Of a stretch of 64,000 nt of DNA, positions 26,119-38,334 are shown one piece after another; within the stretch, counting starts at the first letter, position 1; each line of letters begins with the position of its first letter. The position numbers and the translations under genes were made by a program. Location of the stretch: positions 930,001-994,000 of the forward strand of contig JAINUG010000114.1 of NCBI GenBank assembly GCA_029706075.1. Reading direction: 5' to 3'. This DNA comes from Aldrovandia affinis (Eukaryota; Chordata; Actinopteri; Notacanthiformes; Halosauridae). The notes below the pieces were generated by a model. It worked only from the letters and a program-made list of their open reading frames with translations. It did no database searches and was not told the DNA's origin.

Positions 26119-27230
26119 CAGTATCAGTCAAAAGTACACCTTCCATCTGGACTACGGCTAAGCGGGCACTCCTTCATTCTTGAGCAAGATAACGACCCGA
26201 AACTGTTATGATGGGTTAAGTGGTTGGAGCCAATCGCAGAACCCCGAAGGTATCGATAAATTAAGCTGTAAGTCAACAACCTAACCACAAACTCTGAATA
26301 ACAGAGAATAGGAAAAACAATAACAAAAAGGGGAAAACAGAAAAGATCACCCAACGGGTGATTTAAGTGCCACAACGACACAAACAAAACGAATAACTGA
26401 TCCACCGACACCGGGTGTCTGAATGAAAAGATAAACGGCTAGAAGAGCCAAATAACCAGCGTAGAAATGAAACCCGAAAACACAGTCACAGACTGTGTAA
26501 ACCGAACACAAACCAACTCAGAGGAGCGAGTGAGTTTCTACATTTGCTAAATGAGTATTCTAGATTCTAAAGAACGTGCAATAGTAGTATCTTTAGAAAG
26601 ACGCTACCACCTTACCGGCTAAATCGTAATGAAGGCTTACGATTTCGCAAAGAACCGAAAAACAGCTGGGGTTTAAATAGGGAGGAAATGATGATTGATT
26701 TACTCAGCCCCTCCCACAAGGAGAAAGGCGCAACACCGCCCTCAGGTGGTAAGTCAGGGAAACAACCATGACAGAAACACACCTTAAAGTTGTGCAAGAA
26801 CTGTTGAAGGGGGAAGGTGAAGGACAACTCAAACAAAGGACCAGGCCTGCCTAGTGTCCAATCCTATAGAACTTGTATGGGATGAACTGGACAGAACAGT
26901 CAAAGCAAAGCAACCCACAAGTGCCTCTGGGAATTGCTGCAGGAGAGCTGGGAAGACATATCGGGTGATTTCCTGCTGAAACTTATTAACCGAATGGCCC
27001 GTGCTTATAACCCATTTGTTATCACAGCAAAGGGTGGCTATTTTGAGGAATCCAAGATTACATTTTCAATTAATTTTATTGAACATTGCTTTGATGTTCC
27101 TTTTGTTTATCGTTACATGTGTCTTTTGTCATTTTCAAGTATTTAAAGAAACTTATATGGTGTAAAACATTGTCAATTATGAGATAAACCTAGTTTCCAG
27201 CAGGTGTACTCAAACCTTTGACTGGTACTG
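26119..27230 (+). mobile_element. Tc1-like element interrupted by a solo LTR
   Basis: Ends cagtatcagtcaaaag and the inverted cctttgactggtactg, flanked by TA at 26117-26118 and 27231-27232. Transposase remnants are present: the plus strand near 26185-26203 matches the aagataacgacccgaaac region of these genes, and 26934-27056 encodes QESWEDISGDFLLKLINRM with a KGGYFEE C terminus. Removing the LTR and its duplicate leaves ~540 bp, so the copy was already deleted. Confidence 0.82.
26204..26773. mobile_element. Solo LTR with 5-bp target duplication
   Basis: 570 bp starting tgttatgatgg and ending ccatgaca, so the termini are TG...CA and inverted. It is flanked by GAAAC at 26199-26203 and 26774-26778. 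The flanks join to a continuous Tc1 transposase sequence, which proves insertion. No internal retroelement genes remain, so LTR-LTR recombination removed them. Family and orientation are not determined. Confidence 0.85.
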
Positions 27231-27232
27231 TA

Positions 27233-27656
27233 TATAAAACATATATTGTATTGTATAGTATTGTTAACTAAGTAAGAAGGATAACTTGAATTCTGGAATT
27301 TGTTAAAACAGAGATTTTGTAAGTTCCTCTGCTTTCTCTGGTTAAACCACCAATATTTGGGACATGTCATTTTACATGCTATGAACTGTCATACAAGCAC
27401 AGACAATTCACTACCTTATATTCACACAACACAATAGCGGTCAGCTATTGTTCACCTCCAAGGTTATTATTATTAAAGGTTCAACAACAAGTCACTTGTT
27501 TCCAAAACAGACACCATGGATCATAATAGTACAAATAAAAATGTTTCACAAACAGGACATTTTGCTGAACTAAGGTTTTCCTGAAATCTGAACCAAATAT
27601 ATGAAGACCTCCGCTGTCCGCTGTCATTTCTGTTAATTTCAGGCAAAAAATATACA
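27233..27656. other. Intergenic, nothing recognised
   Basis: AT-rich, with no supported feature. Confidence 0.45.
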
Positions 27657-27912
27657 GCAAAATTTACAGAACCACTGCAGAAACCTTTTCAGAATCATCA
27701 TCAGGACCACCCTCAGATCCACCTTCAGAACCATGCTCAGAACCACTGTAGAACCTCCCTCAGAAACATCATCAGAACCACCTTCAGAGCCACACTCTGA
27801 ACTAGTGTAGAATCTCCCTCCGAAACCACCAGATCCACCTTCAGAACCAGTGCAGAACCCCCCTCAGACCCACCTTCAGATCTGTCATCAGAACAGACCT
27901 CGGAACTACTCC
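27657..27912. repeat. Degenerate ~12-bp minisatellite (tcagaaccacct type)
   Basis: About 20 variants of ctcagaaccacc / ttcagaaccac, with higher-order groups including gtagaacctccctcag. No sustained reading frame. Confidence 0.8.
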
Positions 27913-28777
27913 AAGAACTCTTTTAGACCCACAGGGTGAAAAAGGGAAAAGTAATGAACTTTTGAAATGCTATTCCAATTACAGAACTGTTAACTGAGAA
28001 AGAACTGATCAAAAAATGAATGTATTAAGTTTAAAAATGAAGGTGCCTTGTATTTTAATAATTCTGTATGTATTCATTATTATTGAGAAATACGAGGAAA
28101 TGTTATTTTCCATCCCCACTGTAGTTGTATCATTATGCAGCTCATTTAAAATAATTGTAACCCAGAGATGGCTGCTATACGTTGCAGTTACTTTATTATT
28201 TAATTCAATGTATGACTGTCTGTCTTGCCTTCTGTGCAATTATTTTTTTCGGATTAATTATTTCATTGTCTCATCATACATCATACATATCACCTGCTGT
28301 CTAAATTGAAAGTAAAATAATATTCTCTTCCCCCTGCTATTACAGAATGAATTGCTAATAAAATGTACACATTTAAGAACAAAAACCAATATACTCACAA
28401 TATTGATCAAGGCTTTAATTTCTGAATCTTGTACAGGGTTTCAGTCCAAATCCTCAGAAAAGGATTCCTATTCCAGAAAGAATCAGTTCTCAAGTTGCAG
28501 TATATTCTCTGTTGCCATATGTCACAGTCCCAGTCTGTTTTATGAACTGGTCGTCAGAGCGTTCAGTTGTTCCTCTCTTCACCTGGTCCACTATTCTATT
28601 TATCTGGTTGTGAAAGTTTCAGAGGTTTTCTTCATGTTGTTTCTGTTGAAGTTTTCCATGGGAAATGGCATAAAAGAGATTATTCTAATCCACATATATA
28701 GTTTCATATTCTACAACTCTGCCAACCTCACCTTCTCTCAGAAAGACTGAGGCAGCCAGAACCTCCTTCCATGCATG

Positions 28778-28816
<39 letters not shown>

Positions 28817-30204
28817 GCACTAAATGGTAAGCGATATCACTTGCCGTATTACTCCTGATGGCTGTAGTTGCAGGGATTGGTGCCTGTGTGTTCTGCTCTG
28901 TCTTAAAGCAACAGCTCCTTCCCTCCAGCTGTTGTTTCTCTCCTTCCTTTCACTCCAATGCATGGACCATGACAGATCTCAGATTAGTCTAGGATGGGTG
29001 CGCATTGAAAAACAGTCTCTGACAGGTCTCAAATCAGCCCAGTGTGCAGGTATAGCAAAGTGTATTATGTCTTAAAATCATTGTGTCTTAAATCCTGTTC
29101 CAATAGCGAAGCCCTGCTGCAGTTCTGAAGCAGCCACACTGGAAACAGTGTTGTGAGAAGCCAGCTATTTATACATCCCAAAGCACAGCTCTCACTAAAT
29201 GTTACCATTCAATGGACCCATGTCCCGACACTGTGCTCATGCATTTTCATCAGCGCAATGTATAAATCTTGTCCCCCTATCTGTGAAATAACTGGCAACA
29301 TTTTGAATTGCTTGGAAAAAAGCATTTAAAGGAACATCTGCCAGTCTATGCATTCCTCTCCACTTTCACTTCCTCTCCAAGATCATATCTCGATCCTGTT
29401 AGCAGGCAGAGCGTCTTAGGGGCATCTTATTTTGTGGGCTAGAGATAAGGCTGGGTTACAGCCAAAGTGACAAGCCCTAGGCCAATCAAACGGTGGTGTA
29501 ACACCTGTGGATGAGATTGAATTTGATCCCCAGCCTATCCAAATCAACAGTGTTGTTGTGTTCAATAGAGTCAATATCACAACATATGCTCACATGGTCG
29601 TTGAAGGTGACCGCAGTGGATCCATAGGTCTGATTGTGGGACATACCTTACATCATCAGTTTGGATTTGTGTCACCAATGTCCATATTGCTAGTGCAAAC
29701 AGAACACCATTGATGGAAATGTCAGTCTTTTGTATTTATTCTAGAGATGGAATGGTGTGCTTTGTTCTGTTGCCATGGGAAACTGGTCCCCGATTGTATC
29801 TGCCCTACACTGCTCCTCCTACAAGTCTTGCTTCTACATGGATCATTAAAGGGATTTGATTTCAGATACCACCATGGTTTTGTTTCTAATACACTGACTG
29901 TGAGACACTGGGTGTAGATATCATTAGTCAGTCAGTGAAGTGTGTTGATGTAATATACAGTATGGCAAATTAAATATCACACATTATTTTTCCTAGCCAA
30001 ACTCATGCTGCATGCACTTGGATGTGTATCAGAGATCAAATAAAATGTAGAGATGGTATGATGTATGATTCATTAAACCATCATTAGACTGATGAATGCA
30101 GTGAGGTGTGGAATCCCTGGTGATTATTTGGGAATGCTTGCTGGGAGATTTAATAGTCATCATTGGACGGATTTCCATACTTGTGAGTGGGCAGACAATC
30201 AGTC
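27913..30204. other. Intergenic with a (CT)n microsatellite
   Basis: A perfect CT tract lies at about 28781-28815. Open frames at 28352-28750 and 29507-29713 have no recognisable family or splice-site support. No gene called. Confidence 0.45.
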
Positions 30205-30208
30205 TTCC

Positions 30209-32148
30209 ATCCATCCATCCATCCATCGTCTACCGCTTGTCCTGTTCGGGTCGCGGGGGCAGCGTCCTAAGCAGGGAGACCCAGACTTCCCTCTCCCCGG
30301 CCACTTCGTCCAGCTCTTCCGGGGGAATCCCGAGGCGTTCCCAGGCCAGCCGAGAGACATAGTCTCTCCAGCGTGTCCTGGGTCTTCCCCGGGGCCTCCT
30401 CCCGGTGGGACGTGCCCGGAACACCTCACCCGGGAGGCGTCCAGGAGGCATCCTAACCAGATGCCCCAGCCACCTCATCTGGCTCCTCTCGACGCGGAGG
30501 AGCAGCGGTTCTACTCTGAGCCCCTCCCGGATGACCGAGCTCCTCACCCTATCTCTAAGGGAGAGCCCAGACACCCTGCGGAGGAAACTCATTTCAGCCG
30601 CTTGTATTCGCGATCTCGTTCTTTCGGTCACTACCCACAACTCGTGACCATAGGTGAGGGTAGGAACATAGATCGACCGGTAAATCGAGAGCTTTGCCTT
30701 TAGGCTCAGCTCCTCTTTACCACGACAGACCGATGCAGCGTCTGCATCACTGCCGACGCCGCACCAATCCGCCTGTCGATCTCCCGCTCCATCCTTCCAT
30801 CACTCGTGAACAAGACCCCGAGGTATTTAAACTCCTCCACTTGGGGCAGGATCTCCTCCCGACCTGGAGAGTGCACTCCACCCTTTTCCGGCTGAGAACC
30901 ATGGTCTCGGATTTGGAGGTGCTGATTCTCATACCAGCCGCTTCACACTCGGCTGCGAACCGCTCCAGCGAGAGCTGGAGGTCACGGCCCGATGAAGCCA
31001 ACAGGACCACATCATCTGCAAAGACCAGTGACCCGATCCTCAGGCCACCGAACGGACCCCCTCAACGCCCGGCTGCGCCTAGATATTCTGTCCATAAAGG
31101 TTATGAACAGAACCGGTGACAAAGGGCAGCCCTGGCGGAGTCCAACCCTCACCGGGAACAAGTCCGACTTACTGCCAGCAATGCGGACCAAGCTCTGGCA
31201 CCGGGTCGTACAGGGACCGAATGGCCCGTATCAAGGGGTCCGGTACCCCGTACTCCCGGAGCACCCCCACAAGACTCCCGAGGGACACGGTCGAAAGCCT
31301 TCTCCAAGTCCACAAAACATGTGTAGACTGGTTGGGCAAACTCCCATGCACCCTCCAGGACCCCACGGAGGGTGTAGAGCTGGTCCACAGTTCCGCGACC
31401 AGGACGAAAACCACATTGCTCCTCTTGAATCCGAGGTTCAACCATCCGACGGACCCTCCTCTCCAGAACCCTGAATAGACCTTACCAGGGAGGCTGAGGA
31501 GTGTGATCCCCCTGTAGTTGGAACACACCCTCCGGTCCCCTTTCTTGAAGAGGGGGACCACCACCCCGGTCTGCCAGTCCAGAGGCACTGCCCCCGATGT
31601 CCACGCGATGCTGCAGAGTCGTGTCAACCAAGACAGCCCCACAACATCCAGAGCCTTGAGGGACTCCGGGCGGATCTCATCCACCCCGAGGCCCTGCCAC
31701 CACGGAGCTTTTTAACCACCGTGGCGACCTCAGCCCCAGAGATAGGAGAGCCCACCCCGAGTCCCCAGACTCTGCTTCCTCGCTGGAAGGCGTGTCGGTG
31801 GGATTGAGGAGGTCTTCGAAGTATTCCTCCACCGACCCACGACGTCCCGAGTCGAGGTCAGCAGCGCCCCATCCCCACTGTACAGAGTGTTGACAGTGCA
31901 CTGCTTCCCCTCCTGAGACGCCGGATGGTGGTCCAGAACCTCCTCGAAGCCGTTCGAAGTCGTTCTCCATGGCCTCACCGAGCTCCTCCCATGCCCGAGT
32001 TTTTGCTCAGCGACCGCCGGCCGCGCTCCGCTTGGCTCGCCGATACCCATCTGCTGCCTCCGGAGTCCCACAGGCCAAAAAGGTCTGATAGGACTCCTTC
32101 TTCAGCCTGACGGCATCCTTCACTGCCGGTGTCCACCAGCGGGTTCGG
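30209..32148 (-). mobile_element. RTE/Rex3-like LINE, 5'-truncated copy
   Basis: On the minus strand it encodes reverse-transcriptase blocks: DEIRPESLKALDVVGLSWLT, GVVVPLFKKGDRRVCSNYRG, CGFRPGRGTVDQLYTLRG, the intact FADD catalytic box at 31011-31022, and the C terminus RWLGHLVRMPPGRLPGEVF to LPPRPEQDKR. Frameshifts split the frame (31169-31684, 30747-31010 and 30230-30640 are separate pieces). The 3' end is a (CATC)n/(GATG)n tail at 30209-30230, a known trait of Rex3-type RTE elements. The 5' break at ~32148 corresponds to ~35758 of the fuller copy. It supplies the ~50-bp block deleted in that copy. Confidence 0.85.
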
Positions 32149-33335
32149 CTGTCTTGTTAGGCCAATTGTTTGAGCTGTTCATGAAGCTGAGAGAGGACAA
32201 AGCTGAATGTTTGTTTAAGGTGTAATGGTGTGTCTCTTCGCCTGTAGCATTCAGGCCTAGTGGTACAATATTGAACAATTATGGGCACAATACTAAAAAC
32301 ACACATGTTCAGACTTCACCTGGTTCCCTGATCTGGGATATACACCAAGCATTCAGTATCTGATCACTCAGTAAAGTTTATTGTTAGTTGTTAGATGTTA
32401 AATTATTCTTTGGCTTTATGTGACCTTACTATGATTTGGTGTAGTTTCCTATATGATTTTGTACCAGAATTCAGTGTTATTCTAAACACTGTTATTCATT
32501 CTGTAAGAGATACGACATTTGGTCAAGCAAAAATATCCTGCAAGTTTTTGTTTTGTTTTTTGAGGCGCAGAAATTTTTATAACATAAATCATGCAAATGA
32601 ACATTTTGCTGTTTGTCTGCGTTGGCAGTGCAGTCATGTCTATTTCAGGAAAATGACAGTAGTGTCGATATGCAAATGAGAGGAAAGTGGAAGAATAAAT
32701 TGCCATTTTGTTTGTGTTTTGCATCCGTGAAGGATGAAGGGTGAATCTTTTGTTCCAATTCAACAGCTTCCTTAATAGGAGAGTATCTCCATTCACTCTT
32801 ACTAATGCACCCAGTCCCTAGTGCATCTTCCTGTAGCACATGTTCTTAGTGCAGAAATTCAGCCCCTGCCAGAGCCATCTGTAGTTATAATAAACTGTGG
32901 CAGCTCAGCTGGTGGAGTGCAAAGCAGCGGCAGCTGACTGAATGCATTTCAGAAGATGCAGAATTGATTCCTGACTTAATGAAAGATGTCATATCCCAAT
33001 GCAGCAATGGAACAGGCCTGTAGTTGTTGGGCATTCGAAATAGGGTAGGAAAACAACCTATTTTGAATACCCAATCACAACAACTGATTTAACAGGGACT
33101 TACAGTGCACCCGATTTGACCACAATCACTCCATTAAATGAAGGACTTTGTTCCGTTAATCATCCCGTTCATATGGTCCTATGTGGCACCCAACGCAGCA
33201 CACAGAGGGTTCTGTGGTCTTTCAATGGTCATTCCGACCAATTTGTCAGTGAGTCGTTGCAGGAGTTATTGTCAAAATTGCGCTTGAAATAGGTGATTGC
33301 ACTATTTTTGTCTATTAAAAATCATAATACCAAAC
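32149..33335. other. Intergenic, small hairpin only
   Basis: A short imperfect hairpin lies at 33023-33084 (arms gttgttg and ggcattcgaaatagg). A weak tRNA-like stretch at 32900-32975 is not convincing. No gene. Confidence 0.4.
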
Positions 33336-33458
33336 GGGGGCGGCATGGTGGTGCAGTGGATAGCAGTGTCGCCACACAGCAAGAAAGTTTGAATCATGGC
33401 CGGGGCCTTTCTGTTTGCATGTTCTCCCCGCGTCCATGTGGGTTTCCTTGGAGTTTTT
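33336..33458 (+). mobile_element. Truncated SINE, same family as 52829-53187
   Basis: Starts cggcatggtggtgcagtgga and shares the cctttctg and tgcatgttctccccg blocks with the full copy at 52829. It stops after ggagttt, so about one third remains. Confidence 0.75.
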
Positions 33459-33547
33459 TATTTATTTACAACAATAAATCTGCCAGCAAAACCTGAAGAT
33501 GGAGTCATGTGTAAAGTTGGGTACTTTGCAACCACTTTAGTTATGAT

Positions 33548-33687
33548 GTTCAGGGAGTCACAACCTGAACATCCATTGAATGCATGTGCTTTCTGTTCCA
33601 TTATGCATTCAATGAATGTTCAGGGAGTCACAACCTGAACATTCATTGAATGCATATGCTTTCTGTTCCATTATGCATGTTCATTGA
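33548..33687. repeat. 70-bp tandem duplication forming a perfect 20-bp hairpin
   Basis: Two units with period 70 (cagggagtca at 33551 and 33621) differ at a few positions. Across the junction, 33605-33624 and 33634-33653 are exact reverse complements with a 9-base loop. Confidence 0.85.
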
Positions 33688-33824
33688 GAGATGAGCATGT
33701 ATCAATTGCACATGAGTACACTCTATAGCACCAAGGGAGACCAGCAATGTTATAAAAGCCCAGAAATGTTATAAAATCCCAATTTTGTGTCATCAAGTGC
33801 CTCTCTGGTGTTTGGGAATATATA

Positions 33825-33960
33825 CACTACCGGTCAATAGTTTTAGAACACCCCCATTTTCCAGTTTTTACTGAAATTTAAGCAGTTGTCCAGTGAATAA
33901 CCTGAAATGGTACAAAGGTAAGCGGTAAACTGCCAGAGGTTAAAGAAGGAAAAAAATTGA
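33825..33960 (+). mobile_element. Single Tc1-like terminal repeat
   Basis: TA then cactaccggtcaatag and ttttagaacaccc, the outer end of a common fish Tc1-like family. No matching opposite end or transposase was found nearby. Confidence 0.6.
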
Positions 33961-34410
33961 AAAAAGGCCCTTTTCAGGGAACAAGTAATGGGTTAATGTG
34001 GGTTAACAGTCACTCTGGATCCAGCAGAGAGTGTGATGTAGCAGTGTGCTAGACTGTGGGCCAGGGGGCGATCATTTTGACTCTGACCATGCAAAGAACC
34101 TACAATAGCTGTTATGATAAGAACAAACAGTTCTTATGATAAAAAAGAAAAAAGTTAAGTCAAGTTAAGAAAGGCAAAGTTGCGGTTAAAATCAAACTGT
34201 ACTTATGGTATTAATTATATTCAATATTGAAAAATGTTAAGTCAGCCTGGATAAGAGCAAGTCAAAAGTAAGTAAAACAAACAAAATTTTAAGAAAATAT
34301 TAATTAGTTATTTATTCAGGTAGGCAAATTAATTATTTTAAGTGGCATGGGCTTAAATCTCTCCTCCTTGAGCCGCCACCTTACCGTGGTGGAGGGGTTT
34401 GCGTGTCCCA

Positions 34411-35709
34411 ATGATCCCAGGAGCTAAGTTGTCGGGGCTTCATGCCCTGGTAGGGTCACCCAAGGCAAACAGGTCCTGGGTGAGGACCAGACAAAGCGTG
34501 GCTCACAAGACCCCCCCCATGATGACAAACAAAATTGGAAATACGTTTCCCTCGCCCGGACGCTGGTCACCGGGGCCCCCTGGAGCCAGGCCCGGGGTAG
34601 GGCTCGAGGGCGCGCGCCTGGTGCCGAGCCTACACCTATGGGGCTCGGCCGGGCACAGCCCGAAGAGGCAACGTAGGACCCCCTTCCCATGGGCTCACCA
34701 CCCATGGGAGGGGCCAAGGGGTCGGGTGCAGTGTGAGATGGGGCGGCCGAAGGCAGGGGCCTTGGCGGTCGATCCTTGGCTGCAGAAGCTAGCTCTAGGG
34801 ACGTGGAATGTCACCTCTCTGGCGGGGAAGGAGCCTGAGCTGGTGCGGGAGGTCGAGAGGTTCCGGCTAGATATAGTCGGCCTCGCCTCGACGCACAGCA
34901 TGGGCTCTGGAACCAGTCTCCTTGAGAGGGGTTGGACTCTCTTCCACTCTGGAGTTGCCCCTGGTGGGAGGCGCCGAGCAGGGGTGGGAATACTTATTGC
35001 CCCCCGGCTCGGTGCCTGTACGTTGGGGTTCACCCCGGTAGACGAGAGGGTAGCCTCCCTCCGCCTTCGGGTGGGGGGACGGGTCCTGACTGTTGTTTGT
35101 GCTTATGCTCCAAACAGCAGCTCAGAATACCCACCCTTTTTGGAGTCCTTGGAGGGGTGTTTGAGAACACTCCTTCGGGGACTCCTCGTTTTGCTGGGAG
35201 ACTTCAATGCTCACGTGGGCAACGATAGTGAGACCTGGAGGGGCGTGATTGGGAGGAACGGCCCCCCCGATCTGAACCAGAATGGTGCTTTGTTGTTGGA
35301 CTTCTGTGCTTGTCACAGATTGTCCATAACGAACACCATGTTCAAGCATAAGCGTGTCCATATATGCACCTGGCATCAGGACACCCTGGGCCGCAGTTCA
35401 ATGATCGACTTTGTGGTCGTGTCGTCGGACTTGCGGCCGCATGTCTTGGACACTCGGGTGAAGAGAGGGGCGGAGCTGTCAACTGATCACCACCTGGTGG
35501 TGAGTTGGCTCCGATGGTGGGGGAGGATGCCGGTCAGGCCTGGCAGGCCCAAACGTATTGTGAGGGTCTGCTGGGAACGTCTGGCAGAGTCTCCTGTCAG
35601 AAGGAGCTTCAACTCCCACCTCCGGGAGAGCTTCAACCATGTCCCCGGGGAGGCGGGGGACATTGAGTCCGAGTGCCATGTTCCGTGCCTCTATTGTCGA
35701 GGCGGCTGA
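34411..35709 (+). pseudogene. RTE/Rex3-like endonuclease region
   Basis: From the first ATG the frame runs ~430 codons. The AP-like endonuclease domain starts at [19 protein letters not shown] (codons ~130-150) and includes [36 protein letters not shown] and the terminal STDHHLV histidine block. The wording corresponds to the metal-dependent nuclease that nicks target DNA for reverse transcription. The frame breaks at a stop near 35707, before the reverse transcriptase, which resumes at ~35782. The N-terminal 130 codons are GC-rich and of uncertain meaning. This belongs to the LINE, not to a host gene. Confidence 0.82.
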
Positions 35710-35781
35710 CCGGAGCTGTGGCCGCAAGGTCGTCGGTGCCTGTCGCGGCGGTAATCCCGAACCCGCTGGTGGACACCGGCA

Positions 35782-37602
35782 GTGAAGGATGCCGTCAAGC
35801 TGAAGAAGGAGTCCTATCGGACCTTTTTGGCCTGTGGGACTCCGGAGGCAGCAGATAGGTATCGCGAGCCAAGCGGAGCGCGGCCGGCGGTCGCTGAGGC
35901 AAAAACTCGGGCATGGGAGGAGCTCGGTGAGGCCATGGAGAACGACTTCCGAACGGCCGAGGAGGTTCTGGACCACCATCCGGCGTCTCAGGATGGGGAA
36001 GCAGTGCACTGTCAACACTGTGTACAGTGGGGATGGGGCGCTGCTGACCTCGACTCGGGACGTTGTGGGTCGGTGGTGGACACGCCTTCCAGCGAGGAAG
36101 CAGGGTCTGGGGACTCGGGGGTGGGCTCTCCTATCTCTGGGGCTGAGGTCGCCACGGTGGTTAAAAAGCTCCGTGGTGGCAGGGCCTCGGGGGTGGATGA
36201 GATCCGCCCGGAGTCCCTTAAGGCTCTGGATGTTGTGGGGCTGTCTTGGTTGACACGACTCTGCAGCATCGCGTGGACATCGGGGGCAGTGCCTCTGGAC
36301 TGGCAGACCGGGGTGGTGGTCCCCCTCTTCAAGAAAGGGGACCGGAGGGTGTGTTCCAACTACAGGGGGATCACACTCCTCAGCCTCCCTGGTAAGGTCT
36401 ATTCAGGGGTTCTGGAGAGGAGGGTCCGTCGGATGGTTGAACCTCGGATTCAGGAGGAGCAAGGGTCCTGGAGGGTGCATGGGAGTTTGCCCAACCAGTC
36501 TACACATGTTTTGTGGACTTGGAGAAGGCTTCCGACCGTGTCCCTCGGGGAGTCTTGTGGGGGGTGCTCCGGGAGTATGGGGTACCGGACCCCTTGATAC
36601 GGGCCATTCGGTCCCTGTACGACCGGTGCCAGAGCTTGGTCCGCATGGCTGGCAGTAAGTCGGACTTGTTCCCGGTGAGGGTTGGACTCCGTCAGGGCTG
36701 CCCTTTGTCACCGGTTCTGTTCATAACTTTTATGGACAGAATATCTAGGCGCAGCCGGGGCGTTGAGGGGGTCCGGTTCGGTGGCCTGAGGATTGGGTCA
36801 CTGCTCTTTGCAGATTATGTGGTCCTGTTGGCTTCATCGGGCCGTGACCTCCAGCTCTCGCTGGAGCGGTTTGCAGCCGAGTGTGAAGCGGCTGGTATGA
36901 GAATCAGCACCTCCAAATCCGAGACCATGGTTCTCAGCCGGAAAAAGGTGGAGTGCACTCTCCGGGTCGGGGAGGAGATCCTGCCCCAAGTGGAGGAGTT
37001 TAAATACCTCTGGGTCTTGTTCACGAGTGAGGGAAGGATGGAGCGGGAGATCGACAGGCGGATTGGTGCGGCGTCGGCAGTGATGCAGACGCTGCATCGG
37101 TCTGTCGTGGTAAAGAGGGAGCTGAGCCTAAAGGCAAAGCTCTCGATTTACTGGTCGATCTATGTTCCTACCCTCACCTATGGTCACGAGTTGTGGGTAG
37201 TGACCGAAAGAACGAGATCGCGAATACAAGCGGCTGAAATGAGTTTCCTCCGCAGGGTGTCTGGGCTCTCCCTTAGAGATAGGGTGAGGAGCTCGGTCAT
37301 CCGGGAGGGGCTCAGAGTAGAGCCGCTGCTCCTCCGCGTCGAGAGGAGCCAGATGAGGTGGCTCGGGCATCTGGTTAGGATGCCTCCTGGACGCCTCCCG
37401 GGTGAGGTGTTCCGGGCACGTCCCACCGGGAGGAGGCCCCGGGGGAAGACCCAGGACACGCTGGAGAGACTATGTCTCTCGGCTGGCCTGGGAACGCCTC
37501 GGGATTCCCCCGGAAGAGCTGGACGAAGTGGCCGGGGAGAGGGAAGTCTGGGTCTCCCTGCTTAGGATGCTGCCCCCGCGACCCGACCCGGAGAAGCGGT
37601 AG
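35782..37602 (+). pseudogene. RTE/Rex3-like reverse transcriptase, broken
   Basis: The frame at 35782-36450 carries DEIRPESLKALD, PLFKKGDRRVCSNYRG and LERRVRRMVEPRIQEEQ. A deletion of ~50 bp relative to the copy at 31400 then removes the CGFRPGRGT block. The frame at 36513-37430 carries DLEKASDRVP, GLRQGCPLSPVLF and FADY at 36807-36818. FADD is expected there, so the second catalytic Asp is lost by one base change. The C terminus RWLGHLVRMPPGRLPGEVF follows, and a single-base shift in a G run near 37440 moves the last ~50 codons to a third frame, ending at TAG 37600-37602. Confidence 0.85.
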
Positions 37603-37635
37603 AAAATGGATGGATGGATGGATGGGCTTAAATCT

Positions 37636-38334
37636 TTAACTGCAGTTGAATTATTTCCTGCACTTAGTCCTAATATAATGACGCAGAAAAACAATACATT
37701 CCTCACTTAATTATGTCGGACATTAAACACAATTACTGTCGTAATGGGGCATACTGCTTGCACCGCATTTAATCCTTGAAATGAAAATGAATCAGATTCT
37801 GTCATCTTCTGAAAGGTATTTCTGTATTGCATTCTATTTCAATGATTGATGGGAGCCCAAGATCTTGACTCGGAATGACCTCTGTTGGATCTCAATGGAT
37901 CATTCGCACAGTAAGAGTTCAGAACTAGATTAGAAGACGTGACATAAAAATGACATTGAAGAAGTGGGAATTGAGATGCAGCTTCTTATAATGCCTAGTT
38001 TCCAGAGTTGAAACCCACTTCACGTCAGGGTGATGCAGGAAACTAAATGGAGGTATTGCATATGACCCTGACAAAAAAGATGCAGTACCATAAAAGTTGC
38101 TGTAACCTATCTATCTGCTCAACACTAAAACTTAAAATTGCTTTTCACCCCATTAGATGGGACTCTGGGCCTTTGGCCTGTTATGGCCGATAACAGACCA
38201 AAAGAAGAAGAAAAGTCCTTGAGCGAGTAGCATTGATCAGAATCATAAAGGTGGTGCCACCTTTAAAGTACCAGAAGCATATTTAAGGGCCTTAATGCAA
38301 TACACCGACAAAGAGGAAGAAAAATATATATATA
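37636..38334. other. Intergenic, nothing recognised
   Basis: No supported feature in ~700 bp. Confidence 0.45.

Larger units (their letters stand above)
34361..37621 (+). mobile_element. RTE/Rex3-like LINE, nearly full length with target-site duplication
   Basis: It starts ctcctccttgagccgccacc and ends in (GATG)n after gcggtagaaa. The flanks share atgggcttaaatct at 34347-34360 and 37622-37635 (14 bp, of which the first bases overlap the tail repeat). The 3.26-kb body holds an endonuclease and a reverse transcriptase in order. It is the opposite orientation to the copy at 30209-32148. It is dead: frame breaks, an internal deletion of ~50 bp near 36460, and an altered catalytic box. Confidence 0.88.

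Noticed and set aside
27657-27912. CRISPR-like array
   Set aside because: Short degenerate units without unique spacers in a vertebrate genome. It is a minisatellite.
28352-28750. 132-codon plus-strand frame
   Set aside because: Hydrophobic, low-information peptide with no recognised family and no clear splice sites. AT-rich DNA gives such frames by chance.
29507-29713. 68-codon plus-strand frame with non-random look
   Set aside because: No family recognised and no exon boundaries that convince me.
30209-32148. Target-site duplication for the truncated RTE copy
   Set aside because: Only a ~5-bp chance-level match (gtctt) flanks it, and the 5' end is truncated.
34411-37602. Endonuclease and reverse-transcriptase frames as host genes
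   Set aside because: They lie in one LINE with a GATG tail and a target-site duplication. Similarity to proteins annotated as host endonucleases reflects the mobile element.
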